Source: Rhizobiaceae bacterium
Lineage (GTDB): Bacteria > Pseudomonadota > Alphaproteobacteria > Rhizobiales > Rhizobiaceae
Length of the DNA stretch: 64,000 nt
NCBI GenBank assembly: GCA_029233925.1
Contig: JARGOX010000015.1
Coordinates: forward strand, 1-64,000
Direction: 5' to 3'
This document shows, piece by piece, positions 44,674 through 53,301 of the stretch. The position numbers and the translations under genes are program-made. Below the pieces are notes generated by a model. The model saw only the letters and a list, made by a program, of their open reading frames with translations, was not told the DNA's origin and did no database searches. Numbering within the stretch: position 1 is the first letter of the stretch; every line of letters starts with the position of its first letter.

Positions 44674-45621
44674 TTAGTATCCCCTCGCCCGATCGATACC
44701 CGTTGGCATTTTGCCGTTGGCGAAAAATGCCGTGATGTTCGCGGCAACAATCGCCGATGCCGTTTCGCGGTTTGTCGGTCCGGAGATATGCGGCAAGACG
44801 GTGACGCCCGGATGCGTCCAATAGGGGCTGCTCTGCGGCAGCGGCTCTTCATGAAAGACATCCAGAACCGCATGGTCAATTTGGCCGCTATCAAGGCATT
44901 CAAGCAGCGCAGCATCATCGACAACCGGTCCTCTGGCAAAATTGATCAGGCTTGACCCTTTTGGCATCAGCCCCAATCTGCTGCGCTCAAGCAGGCCGCG
45001 TGTTTCTTCGGTGAGCGGCAGCAAGATGACCAGAATGTCTGATATCGCCAATATCCGGTTCAGTCCCTCCGCCCCGAAAAAGCCGCGGACCCCATCCATG
45101 GTGCGCTCGGTTCTGCTCCATCCGCAGACATCGAAACCCTGTTGCAGGAGTTTTTCCGCCGCCCTTCCTCCAAGATTGCCCATCCCGAGAATGCCGATGG
45201 TCCGATCTTTTGGCAGAGGCAATTCATGCGGTATCCATTGACCTGTACTCTGCTGTCGTGCGTATCGCGGCATGTCGCGATGCAGATAGAGCGTCCAGGC
45301 AAGGACGGCCTCACCCATTGTTTCGGCCATTTGGGGATCTGCCATACGCACAATGCGCAGATTGTCGCGCGGCAATTCGGCGGCGATCTGCTCGACACCA
45401 GCCCACAGGCTTTGAACCCATTGAAGGTTAGGCAATTTTTGAAAGTCATCAGGATCGGGATCTGCGCCAATGGCAACTGTCGCGGCGTCCCGCTCCTGCA
45501 CGGTCAGTTGTGCCAAGGGCTCTATGCGAAAATCCGGCATGGCATGCTTCAACGCAGCCAGCCACATTCGCCGGTCCGTCTCATCTGTACGTGCGAGAAA
45601 CGGTATAACAGTTTTCATCAT
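44674..45621 (-). CDS. D-2-hydroxyacid dehydrogenase (GhrA-like)
   Basis: A 315-residue NAD(P)H-dependent reductase of 2-oxo acids. The nucleotide-binding GILGMGNLGGRAAEKL is followed by the conserved arginine in INFARGPVVDDAALLECLDSG, the glutamate in LDVFHEEPLP and the catalytic histidine in LPHISGPTN. This pattern fits glyoxylate/hydroxypyruvate reductases. The start is probably ATG 45621 (ATGATGAAAACT), since GGAA is eight bases before it; a TTG at 45642 is in frame. It sits upstream of a Gfo/Idh gene on the same strand. Confidence 0.85.
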   Translation of the reverse strand: MMKTVIPFLARTDETDRRMWLAALKHAMPDFRIEPLAQLTVQERDAATVAIGADPDPDDFQKLPNLQWVQSLWAGVEQIAAELPRDNLRIVRMADPQMAETMGEAVLAWTLYLHRDMPRYARQQSTGQWIPHELPLPKDRTIGILGMGNLGGRAAEKLLQQGFDVCGWSRTERTMDGVRGFFGAEGLNRILAISDILVILLPLTEETRGLLERSRLGLMPKGSSLINFARGPVVDDAALLECLDSGQIDHAVLDVFHEEPLPQSSPYWTHPGVTVLPHISGPTNRETASAIVAANITAFFANGKMPTGIDRARGY

Positions 45622-46280
45622 TACAATCGTTCCACTCTCCAAAACAGACGACTTTTATTGTTCTCGGCCAGAATTTATGCGCAAGCACGTTGCATCCTCA
45701 GGTATGTTCCATTCCCGGGCAAGTTCCGGCGCCCGGCAAATCGTGCCTGTTGCCCAAACAAGTCATTCACAGCCCTTCAGGACGCTGCGCCATTCGCAAC
45801 CTATGGCTTTTTCCAGCTGAGAATCATAGGCATCAACAGGTTACAGACCAGAATTCGCAGTTTGCCAGGTCGAATCCGACGCAGGATCTGCCAGAAAGTC
45901 CGCTTTTTATGGGTAGACGCATTATTTTTTTTGCCCATGACTTTGTCCATCGACTTTGCCATTGATCCGTGACAATGTGACACCAGTATTCCTTGTGATC
46001 TGGTACTTTCCAGCCTTCGAGTAGCGTTCAGTGTTTTTGGTCAGGCGCCGTAAATTGAACGGGTGGCCAAGGCGATTGCATTGCTGAAAGACGCATTACC
46101 TCTTGCAATTTCAGGCGAAATCCTCCATATAGGTCCCATGCGATACATTTGTTTGGTGTTACCCTAAGAGCCGGTACGCCGCTTAGTTTAGATTTTCCCA
46201 TACTAATGTGAGCAACAACCCTATTTCGTAATCTTTCAAGTGAAAGTGCGCGATTAACACTCCTTTTAGAGGAAATTCTG
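45622..46280. other. 660-bp gap including the cold-shock gene leader
   Basis: No convincing gene is seen. A 60-codon minus-strand frame at 45801-45983 is very basic but has no ribosome site. The right end is the long 5-prime leader expected of a csp gene; it includes a small inverted repeat CTTTCA (46233-46238) / TGAAAG (46241-46246) and the AGAGGAAA ribosome site. Confidence 0.4.
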
Positions 46281-46493
46281 ATGACTAACGGAACCGTAAA
46301 ATTCTTCAACACCGACAAAGGTTTTGGTTTTATTGAGCCTGACGATGGCTCGAAAGATGCATTCGTGCACATTTCTGCTGTTGAGCGCTCAGGTATGAGC
46401 ACACTTCGCGAAGGCCAGAAGGTCAGCTACGAGCTGGTTTCCGACCAGCGCAGCGGCAAAATGTCTGCCGACAACATCAAAGATCTGGGCTGA
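46281..46493 (+). CDS. cspA: Cold-shock protein, CspA family
   Basis: A 70-residue OB-fold nucleic-acid chaperone. RNP1 is seen as KGFGFIEPD and RNP2 as DAFVHIS, with the opening [13 protein letters not shown]. It keeps mRNA unfolded in the cold or in stationary phase. AGAGGAAA precedes the ATG. The long leader fits post-transcriptional control, as in other csp genes. A hairpin with T-run lies downstream at 46635. Confidence 0.92.
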   Translation: MTNGTVKFFNTDKGFGFIEPDDGSKDAFVHISAVERSGMSTLREGQKVSYELVSDQRSGKMSADNIKDLG

Positions 46494-46634
46494 TTGCACA
46501 GACAGCGAAAACGGGAATACCTGAACTCGCTGTCGTTTGAGCGTCCTTCATTGAGAGCCGACCACGGATGTACTGGCGGTTTTTACGATAGCGATGCTTA
46601 TGCATGATGTCTAAAGGGGCGCTTTGCGCCTTGT

Positions 46635-46667
46635 GGCTCCGCGTCTGAAACGGCTGCGGGGCCTTTT
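46635..46667 (+). terminator. Probable terminator after the cold-shock gene
   Basis: GGCTCCGC (46635-46642) pairs with GCGGGGCC (46656-46663), with one wobble, around a 13-base loop, and is followed by TTTT. It lies 140 bases after the csp stop and before the H1-like gene. The short T-run makes it moderate in strength. Confidence 0.55.
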
Positions 46668-46783
46668 ACTTATTACCCCCCCCCGTGCGATGGATCTGAA
46701 TATTCATTGCGACCCACTTTTGAAAAGTGGCGAGATTTTCCTACGGGTATTAAGTAGTGACACCCGAAGAAAGGGGCAATCAA

Positions 46784-47119
46784 ATGGATACTGCCGCGGA
46801 AGAAAAGCGGGCCAGCGCTGCATTGAGACTTAAGAAGGCTCAGCAGACGGCAAAAGAACGCGCCGAAGCAATGAATGAATATTCGACCGAAGCCGATATG
46901 CGTCGGACGAAATCCGCCAAGCTGAAGGCCCTGCGTTTGGCACAGGAAGCAGAAGATCTCATTGTCTCCAATGCTGAAGCCGCCAAAAAGGCCGCTGCCA
47001 AAAAGCCTGCAGCAAAAAAGACGCTGATCAAAAAAGCCACCGTTAAAAAACCAGCGGCCAAAAAGCCGGCCGCCAAGAAACCAGCTGTCAAAAAAGCTGC
47101 CAAGGCCGTCGAAGAATAG
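46784..47119 (+). CDS. Histone H1-like Lys/Ala-rich protein
   Basis: A 111-residue basic protein. The N-terminal 65 residues are helical and charged (EKRASAALRLKKAQQTAKER). The C-terminal 45 are repeated AAKKPAAKK, TVKKPAAKK and AVKKAAK units, like the tail of H1 and of bacterial H1-like proteins such as AlgP and HctB. Such tails bind and compact DNA. The ATG at 46784 follows AAGGGG at seven bases; a GTG 27 bases upstream is less likely. It lies directly downstream of the cold-shock gene. Confidence 0.75.
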   Translation: MDTAAEEKRASAALRLKKAQQTAKERAEAMNEYSTEADMRRTKSAKLKALRLAQEAEDLIVSNAEAAKKAAAKKPAAKKTLIKKATVKKPAAKKPAAKKPAVKKAAKAVEE

Positions 47120-47165
47120 TGATGTTCTCCCGAGGTGATTTGATTAGGCCTTCGGGGACCACGCT

Positions 47166-48101
47166 TTACCGACCGATACGGTAGGTTTGTCCGTCATCAA
47201 GCTGAGCTATGAAGGTGAGATCACCCCCCTCACCGCGCCTTGCAAACAGCTTTTTGACGCGGGCGGGAAGTGGAATTGATGCTTGCTCATAGGGACCGCT
47301 TTGCCCAAAGCCAATGATGCGCAACGACTGGCGATTATCAGAGGGCGCAGCCAGTTCCACACCCAGACCCCCGTCAATGTTCACGACAGCAGATAGCTGC
47401 ATTTCCCGAGTGCCGATGGCATGGTTCGAAAAACCTTGCATCGCACCTGTGCGGACAAGTCTGCCTTTGCGGAACGCATAAAAATAGAGTGTACCGCCGA
47501 TATGCGGGGTCTCGACATAGGCAATTTGCAGTTCCTGGCCACCAGCAAAGCTGGCGATTCCGGCAATGTTCAGCCAGCGATTGGAACGACCGATGAAACC
47601 ATTGGTTGCCCGTTGCACAAGCGCGCCCTTCTCAAGCCCGTAGATCGTTACCGATGCACCCTTGCTGACAGAGGAACGGATCGTGACAATTTCGATCGTG
47701 CCATCACCATCCAGATCGACCAGGCGGGGCGTTCGGTCCTCGAAGACTTCCGTTTCAGGCAGTTGGAGACTGAGCTGTTTGCCGTTTGATATCTCGACAT
47801 GCAGCGCGCCGGCCTCGATGGCATCGCCCAATATCCCATGCCCATAACGCCGCGTCGGATCGCCGTACCAGGCTTTAACGACATCGCCTTCCGGCTGCAC
47901 GGCAACATAACCATCAGGCAATCCTCCCGGCGCCATCTGCAGGATTTCGGAACCGGGGTCGGCTGGAATCCGGGCCCCGTCCAGCCTCTCTACAACCCAT
48001 GGCTCCGCTGCCAGTGGCACCTGAATGAGGGATGCAGACAAAAGGGCCGCTAACCCGAGGCGCTTGAGAAGTCGCCTGCAAATAGTCCGTAACTTTACCA
48101 C
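47166..48101 (-). CDS. Secreted FG-GAP/VCBS-like repeat protein
   Basis: A 311-residue exported protein. A signal peptide is predicted (LKRLGLAALLSASLIQVPLA). The mature part contains the calcium-binding-like RLVDLDGDGTIEIVTIRSS typical of FG-GAP/VCBS propeller blades, and several beta-rich repeats. It starts with GTG at 48101, six bases after GAGGT. It is divergent from the sugar locus; function unknown. Confidence 0.62.
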   Translation of the reverse strand: MVKLRTICRRLLKRLGLAALLSASLIQVPLAAEPWVVERLDGARIPADPGSEILQMAPGGLPDGYVAVQPEGDVVKAWYGDPTRRYGHGILGDAIEAGALHVEISNGKQLSLQLPETEVFEDRTPRLVDLDGDGTIEIVTIRSSVSKGASVTIYGLEKGALVQRATNGFIGRSNRWLNIAGIASFAGGQELQIAYVETPHIGGTLYFYAFRKGRLVRTGAMQGFSNHAIGTREMQLSAVVNIDGGLGVELAAPSDNRQSLRIIGFGQSGPYEQASIPLPARVKKLFARRGEGGDLTFIAQLDDGQTYRIGR

Positions 48102-48330
48102 AGCGCACCTCTTTGCGGTTCAACCATGCCTGCAACAGAGACAATCCGGCCGTGACAGTCAATCGGCATTGCGCACTTTTGAAATCGAACCCTTCAGCCC
48201 AACCCAGTATTGTATAGCAGCACCGTTCAAGCCCGCCACGACAGGCACCGGAACAGTGTGATTTTCCGCGCGCCCTCAAGAACGGTTCCACACCTTGGCG
48301 AAAAAATTGCCCCATTGCGCAACAAGTCCC

Positions 48331-48370
48331 TTGACGGAAACATTGGGTTATTCCATATTCTATAGAATAT
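48331..48370 (+). promoter_or_regulatory. Promoter and perfect 16-bp palindrome of the sugar locus
   Basis: A -35-like TTGACG at 48331-48336 lies 17 bases before a CATATT -10-like element (48354-48359). The perfect palindrome ATATTCTATAGAATAT spans 48355-48370 and overlaps the -10. It is 33 bases upstream of the GTG start of the binding-protein gene. The locus encodes a GntR-type regulator (55127), and GntR/FadR proteins bind short AT-rich palindromes of this kind, so it is the likely ligand site. Confidence 0.65.
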
Positions 48371-48403
48371 ATAAAAATCGAAACGGTCATGGAGGAGGAA
48401 ATC

Positions 48404-49759
48404 GTGACACATATTCAATGCAAGAAATTGGCGAGACGCCGGAGCGTGCTTGCCGGGATCGCCGGGTCCCTGATTCTGGCAGCGACACCATTGGTGTCTG
48501 CACAGGCGCAGGAAGGACTGGGCACGGCTGACAATCCCGTTGAAGTCAGAATCATGGCCAACGAAGCGTTTGCAAATTCATGGCAGACGACATTGGTGCC
48601 AGAGTTCAACAAGAAATATCCCAACGTGCATGTCACCTTCGACGGCGTTCCCTATACCGAACTGCTGGCCAAGATGATGCTGGATGCGACGAGCCCGGAT
48701 CCTGATTATGATGTGTTGCTGGTTGATGACCCGTGGGTTCCTCAACTGGCCGAGATTGGCGCCTTGATGGATTTGAAAGGCGAAAAGATCGCGGCGCTGA
48801 CTGACAAGGATTACGACTGGGGCGATTTCAACGCTGCGCCTTTGGCGGCTGGAGAATGGAAAGATATTCAATATGCCGTTCCCGTTCGTTCCAACATGCT
48901 GCTGCGCTTCTATAATCGTTCACTCTACGAACAGGCCGGATTGCCAGAGCCGACACCAGCGCAAACCTGGGACGAGTTCTTCAGTGATGCCGAAAAACTG
49001 GTGCGCGACACCAACGCAGACGGCAAGGATGATGTGTGGGCGATCGATACCTATTTCGTGCGCGAATCATTGACACCAACCATCTGGCAATCAATCCTCA
49101 ATGCAAATGGAGGCCAATTGCTTGATGAATCGGGGGCGCCTGCCTTCGCCAATGAAACTGGACAAAAGTCACTGGAAGCACACAAGCGTCTTATCGACTA
49201 TGCGCCACCCGGTGCGCTGGGGCACGGTTTTTCTGAATCGCTGCAGGCATTTCGTCAGGGCCTCGTTGCCAATATGTTCAACTGGGGCAGCGTCTACAAG
49301 TCTACGGCCGTCGACCCGAAGTCAACGACACTGACAGTCGACCAGGTTGGTATTCAGGTCCTTCCCGTTGGAAGCGCCCAGGCGGGTGCGCATCGTGGTA
49401 TCTGGATTGCCGGTATCAGCAGCAAGACGGAACAGCTGGAAGCATCCTGGGCCTTCATCCAGTGGCTGACTTCCAAGGAGGGAGAAAGCATTAATGCCGC
49501 ATTGGTCGGGTCTTTCCCCGCACGCAAGTCGACATTGAATGGCGAGCCTGCCGAACCATGGTTGGGGCCCGTCTACAAGACGCTGCAGAACGCCTATGAA
49601 GTGGCGGCAGATGGCCAGATGTGGCGCATCCGCAGCCCCAAATCCGATGCCGCTCAGCAGATCCTTGCTGACGAAATCGCACGGGGCCTTGCGGGACAGG
49701 TCAGCGCGGAAGAGGCGTTGAATACTGCCGCTGCAAAAATCTCGAAAGTCCTGAAGTAG
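48404..49759 (+). CDS. ABC transporter sugar-binding protein
   Basis: An extracellular solute-binding protein of family 1, about 451 residues. A signal peptide with a twin-arginine-like start (ARRRSVLAGIAGSLILAATP, cleaved near AQAQ) precedes the two-lobed core: EVRIMANEAFANSWQTTLVPEF, DVLLVDDPWVPQLAEIGAL, and SNMLLRFYNRSLYEQAGLPEPTPAQTWDEF. The GTG at 48404 is favoured: the GGAGGAGG within the upstream ATG codon run (48389) is its ribosome site. It is the first gene of the locus. Confidence 0.9.
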   Translation: MTHIQCKKLARRRSVLAGIAGSLILAATPLVSAQAQEGLGTADNPVEVRIMANEAFANSWQTTLVPEFNKKYPNVHVTFDGVPYTELLAKMMLDATSPDPDYDVLLVDDPWVPQLAEIGALMDLKGEKIAALTDKDYDWGDFNAAPLAAGEWKDIQYAVPVRSNMLLRFYNRSLYEQAGLPEPTPAQTWDEFFSDAEKLVRDTNADGKDDVWAIDTYFVRESLTPTIWQSILNANGGQLLDESGAPAFANETGQKSLEAHKRLIDYAPPGALGHGFSESLQAFRQGLVANMFNWGSVYKSTAVDPKSTTLTVDQVGIQVLPVGSAQAGAHRGIWIAGISSKTEQLEASWAFIQWLTSKEGESINAALVGSFPARKSTLNGEPAEPWLGPVYKTLQNAYEVAADGQMWRIRSPKSDAAQQILADEIARGLAGQVSAEEALNTAAAKISKVLK

Positions 49760-49773
49760 GCTTTTTCAAAACA

Positions 49774-49797
49774 GCATGGGCGCCTGTGCGCCCATGC
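49774..49797 (+). other. Perfect hairpin after the binding-protein gene
   Basis: GCATGGGCG (49774-49782) and CGCCCATGC (49789-49797) form a perfect 9-bp stem with a 6-base loop 15 bases after the stop. No T-run follows, so it is probably an mRNA-stabilising or partial attenuator element that raises expression of the binding protein over the downstream genes. Confidence 0.65.
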
Positions 49798-49945
49798 GTT
49801 GTGAACGCGGAAAAAACCGCGTCTTGTGGTTCCGGCAACAAGCAAATTCTGATTGCGCCGCCGAGCGTATTGCAACAGCGTGGATGTTCGCCACATCGCC
49901 CGCGTGCAAGAGGTTTGCTTTGCCTGATTTTGACTGGGGAATACA

Positions 49946-51172
49946 ATGCCGACGAAAGCGATTGTCAGTGAGGTCAAGACTCTCTCTTGCAGCAACTCCT
50001 GGCGTAACTACCACTTCCTGAAGATCACCACCGAAGACGGTATCGTTGGCTGGAGTGAATTCGACGAGAATTTCGGCTCGCCGGGCGTTTCAACCGTCAT
50101 AGAGGAACTTGCCCATCGCCTCGTTGGACAAAGCGCCATGCATCACGAGCATATCAGGGAAGACTTGCGAAATGTCACAAGGCCAGGCTCCGGCGGAGTC
50201 GTGGGCCAGGCGCTGGGCGCCATTGAAAATGCGCTGCTTGACGTCAAGGCAAGAGCGCTGGATATCCCCTGTCATGTGCTGCTCGGTGGCAAGGTCCGTG
50301 ACAAGATCAGGGTCTATTGGTCCCATTGCGTTTCCTATCGCACCCGCACAGAACATTTTACACCCGGCATCGTTGATGTGAACGGCGTTCGCCAGATCGC
50401 TCGCGAAGTGGGGGAAAAGGGCTTCACGGCGCTGAAGACGAACATCTTTCACTACGACGATGAAGATCGGATCGAAGGCTGGTCGCCAGGTTTTAGCCGG
50501 CCGCATGAGCCAGGCCGCAATGTCGAACGCAAGACCCGCAAGGACCTGCGAAAACATCTGCAGATCATGCGCGAAGAGGCAGGGCCGGATATGGATATCC
50601 TGCTTGATCTGAATTTCAACGGAAAGACCGATGGTTTTCTCAGCATGTTGCGCGAGATCGAAGACCTTGATATTTTCTGGGTGGAGATCGACACACTCGA
50701 TCCGAAGGCGCTTGCCTATATCAGGCAGCACAGCCGGCATCCGATTTCTTCATGCGAAACATTGATTGGTCTGCAGCAATTCCTGCCATTTTTCCGCGAA
50801 CAGGCAATTGATGTCGCCATCATCGACACACCCTGGAACGGCGTGTGGCAGTCGCTGAAGATCGCAGCTGCTGCCGAGGCCCACGAGATCAATGTGGCAA
50901 GCCACAATTTCTATGGCCATCTGTGCACCATGATGAATGCGCATTTCAGCGCTGTCGTGCCGAATATGCGTATCATGGAAACCGATATCGACCGGATTGC
51001 CTGGGACAGCGAAATTTTTACCCATCTGCCGGAATACAAGGATGGATATCTGATCGTTCCGGATCGCCCGGGTTGGGGTACCGAGCCGATTGAAGCAGCA
51101 CTTGCAAAATATCCGCCATTGCCGACACTCGGCATGCCGAAACGCACGGCGATTCCCCGGTTGACATCCTAG
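49946..51172 (+). CDS. Mandelate racemase/muconate lactonising enzyme (enolase superfamily)
   Basis: A 408-residue TIM-barrel enzyme that abstracts a proton alpha to a carboxylate with Mg2+. The N-terminal capping domain is followed by TALKTNIF (the catalytic lysine), metal ligands at LLDLNFN, WVEIDTL and SSCETL, and the Asp/His dyad in IIDTPWNG and VASHNFYGH. Members dehydrate sugar acids or racemise. Its neighbours suggest a sugar-acid dehydratase, but the exact substrate is not readable. The ATG follows a GGGGAA site, and it lies 186 bases after the binding-protein gene. Confidence 0.87.
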   Translation: MPTKAIVSEVKTLSCSNSWRNYHFLKITTEDGIVGWSEFDENFGSPGVSTVIEELAHRLVGQSAMHHEHIREDLRNVTRPGSGGVVGQALGAIENALLDVKARALDIPCHVLLGGKVRDKIRVYWSHCVSYRTRTEHFTPGIVDVNGVRQIAREVGEKGFTALKTNIFHYDDEDRIEGWSPGFSRPHEPGRNVERKTRKDLRKHLQIMREEAGPDMDILLDLNFNGKTDGFLSMLREIEDLDIFWVEIDTLDPKALAYIRQHSRHPISSCETLIGLQQFLPFFREQAIDVAIIDTPWNGVWQSLKIAAAAEAHEINVASHNFYGHLCTMMNAHFSAVVPNMRIMETDIDRIAWDSEIFTHLPEYKDGYLIVPDRPGWGTEPIEAALAKYPPLPTLGMPKRTAIPRLTS

Positions 51173-51176
51173 AAAA

Positions 51177-52814
51177 ATGACCAGCTCTCTCGATGTGGAA
51201 AAAGACACGCCTGCCATGAAAGACCCTGTCGATGTCCTCATCATAGGTGCCGGTGCTTCGGGTGCCGCTGTCGCCTGGAGCCTGGCTGAAACAAAAATGC
51301 GCATCGTTTGCCTGGAGCAAGGCGATTGGACAAAGCCATCAGACTTTCCGAGCACCGGCAGGGATTGGGAAGCCAGGACACTGGAAGATTACGCCATCAG
51401 TCCGAACCGCCGCGGGCTGCCGTCCGACTATCCGGTCAATGACGATGCCTCACCCATCAAGATCGCCAATTACAATGGTGTTGGCGGCGGCACGGTCTTC
51501 TATGCAGCGCATTTTCCGCGGCTTCACCCGTCGGACTTCCGGGTGCGCAGCCTGGACGGTGTCGCCGATGACTGGCCCGTCGACTATCACACGCTGGAAC
51601 CCTTCTATGAACTCAATGACCGTATGATGGGCGTGTCGAGCCTTGCAGGTGATCCGGCCTATCCTGAAAAGAAGGCCATGATGCCACCCATTCCCATGGG
51701 CCGCACGGGTGAGAAATTCGGGAGGGCGATGAACCAGCTTGGTTGGCACTGGTGGCCGTCGGACGCCGCCATTTTGACTCAGGAATATGATGGCCGTGCA
51801 GCCTGTATCAATCTCGGCCAATGCGGCTCGGGATGCGCGCAGGGCGCCAAGGGCGCAACGGATGTCACCTATTGGCAGGAAGCGTTGCGGTCACGCGTCG
51901 AACTGCGCACCCAATGTCGCGTCAGCCGAATCGAGACAAATGAAGCCGGCATGGCGACCGGGGTGTTCTATTTCGATGCGGACAATAACGAGGTCTTTCA
52001 ACCCGCCGAGATTGTCATCATGGCCTGCAACGGCATCGGCACGCCGCGCATTCTGCTCAATTCGGCCTCGGAGCGTTTCCCCAATGGTCTGGCAAATTCT
52101 AGTGGGCTGGTCGGCAAGAACCTGATGCTTCATCCCTATGCCCAGATGCGTGGCCACTTTGATGAATCGATGGATGGCTATCGCGGTGCACCGATCTGTA
52201 CCTGGAGCATGGAGTTCTACGAAACCGACCCATCACGCGCATTCCTGCGCGGCTATAGCTACCAATTCTCGCGCGGGATCGGTCCGGTTCGCACAGCCAT
52301 CACCGGAATGGATGACGGACTTGTTCCCTGGGGCGATGGTCATCACGCCGCTTTCCGCCGCCTGTTCGATCACAGCGCTGGAATGGTTTCCATATGCGAA
52401 GACCTGCCCGAAGAGATAAACCGTGTGACCCTTGATCCGCAACGCTGCGATTCCAATGGCATTCCTGCGGCAAAGATCGACTACCGGCTGAGTGACAACA
52501 CACGCAGGATGCTTGATCATTCCGTGGCGCGCGGCATTGAAATCCTCAAGGCTGCCGGGGCCCACACGATCACCACCAAAGCACCCCTGCCCTATGCCGG
52601 CTGGCACCTGATGGGAACGGCGCGTATGGGGACGGATCCGCGACGATCTGTGGTCAATGAATGGGGCCGCAGCCACGATGTGAAAAACCTGTTCATTGTC
52701 GACGGCAGTATTTTTGTGACCTCGGGTGGCGTCAACCCGACGTCGACGATCCAGGCGCTTGCCCTGTATATCGCAGACCAGATCAAGTCCCGCATCTATG
52801 AATTGTTTGATTGA
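51177..52814 (+). CDS. GMC family FAD-dependent oxidoreductase (large subunit)
   Basis: A 545-residue glucose-methanol-choline type flavoenzyme. The FAD-binding GAGASGAAVAWSLAE follows a 20-residue N-terminus, and the C-terminal part has GWHLMGTARMGTDPRRSVV with the catalytic histidine and VDGSIFVTSGGVNPTSTIQALAL with the paired Asn. No signal peptide is present, so it should be cytoplasmic. It starts four bases after the upstream gene. It pairs with the small-subunit-like gene that follows, as in gluconate 2-dehydrogenase and glucoside 3-dehydrogenase systems. Confidence 0.88.
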   Translation: MTSSLDVEKDTPAMKDPVDVLIIGAGASGAAVAWSLAETKMRIVCLEQGDWTKPSDFPSTGRDWEARTLEDYAISPNRRGLPSDYPVNDDASPIKIANYNGVGGGTVFYAAHFPRLHPSDFRVRSLDGVADDWPVDYHTLEPFYELNDRMMGVSSLAGDPAYPEKKAMMPPIPMGRTGEKFGRAMNQLGWHWWPSDAAILTQEYDGRAACINLGQCGSGCAQGAKGATDVTYWQEALRSRVELRTQCRVSRIETNEAGMATGVFYFDADNNEVFQPAEIVIMACNGIGTPRILLNSASERFPNGLANSSGLVGKNLMLHPYAQMRGHFDESMDGYRGAPICTWSMEFYETDPSRAFLRGYSYQFSRGIGPVRTAITGMDDGLVPWGDGHHAAFRRLFDHSAGMVSICEDLPEEINRVTLDPQRCDSNGIPAAKIDYRLSDNTRRMLDHSVARGIEILKAAGAHTITTKAPLPYAGWHLMGTARMGTDPRRSVVNEWGRSHDVKNLFIVDGSIFVTSGGVNPTSTIQALALYIADQIKSRIYELFD

Positions 52815-52821
52815 GCCTGCC

Positions 52822-53286
52822 ATGACAAAGAGCAAAGACAAATCCTCCGCCGAACTCTCGCCTTCAGAGCGCAAAACGCTTCGCTGCGTTGTCGGACACA
52901 TGATTCCCCTGAGCCAGGAATTCGGTGTTCCGGGCGCCGACAATCCGGAGATTTTTGCAGATATCCTGCAGTCTATCGACCGCGACCGGGACGCAGTCGG
53001 CGAGGCTTTGCGCGTGATCGACGCGCTTGCCCAAGGCCGACTCATTGATTTGCCTCGACCCGAACAGGCCCGTTGTCTTTTGGATTTTCGCAACGGATAC
53101 AGGGCCCTTGCCAGCGTGATCGAGTCGGCCGCGGCCCGCTGCTACTATCGCGACGAGCGGGTGATGGCCTCCATCAACATGGAAGCCCGACCGCCCTTTC
53201 CAAAGGGCTATGCGGTGGAACAGGGCGACTGGTCGCTGCTTGATCCGGTACGCGCGCGCGGCAGGATATTTCGAGATGCAAATTAG
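52822..53286 (+). CDS. Gluconate 2-dehydrogenase subunit 3-like small subunit
   Basis: A 154-residue protein that matches the position and length of the gluconate 2-dehydrogenase subunit 3 family. It has the N-terminal helix SPSERKTLRCVVGHMIPLSQ and a C-terminal YYRDERVMASINMEARPPFPKGY. These proteins act as chaperone-like or Tat-escort partners of GMC subunits. Unlike the usual member it has no Tat or Sec signal at the N-terminus (MTKSKDKSSAELSPS). It starts eight bases after the GMC stop. Confidence 0.75.
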   Translation: MTKSKDKSSAELSPSERKTLRCVVGHMIPLSQEFGVPGADNPEIFADILQSIDRDRDAVGEALRVIDALAQGRLIDLPRPEQARCLLDFRNGYRALASVIESAAARCYYRDERVMASINMEARPPFPKGYAVEQGDWSLLDPVRARGRIFRDAN

Positions 53287-53301
53287 GATGGAGGATCAGC
53301 C

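Noticed and set aside
45801-45983. 60-codon basic minus-strand frame in the csp upstream gap
   Set aside because: It has no ribosome site and no recognised family; it could be chance in an AT-rich gap.
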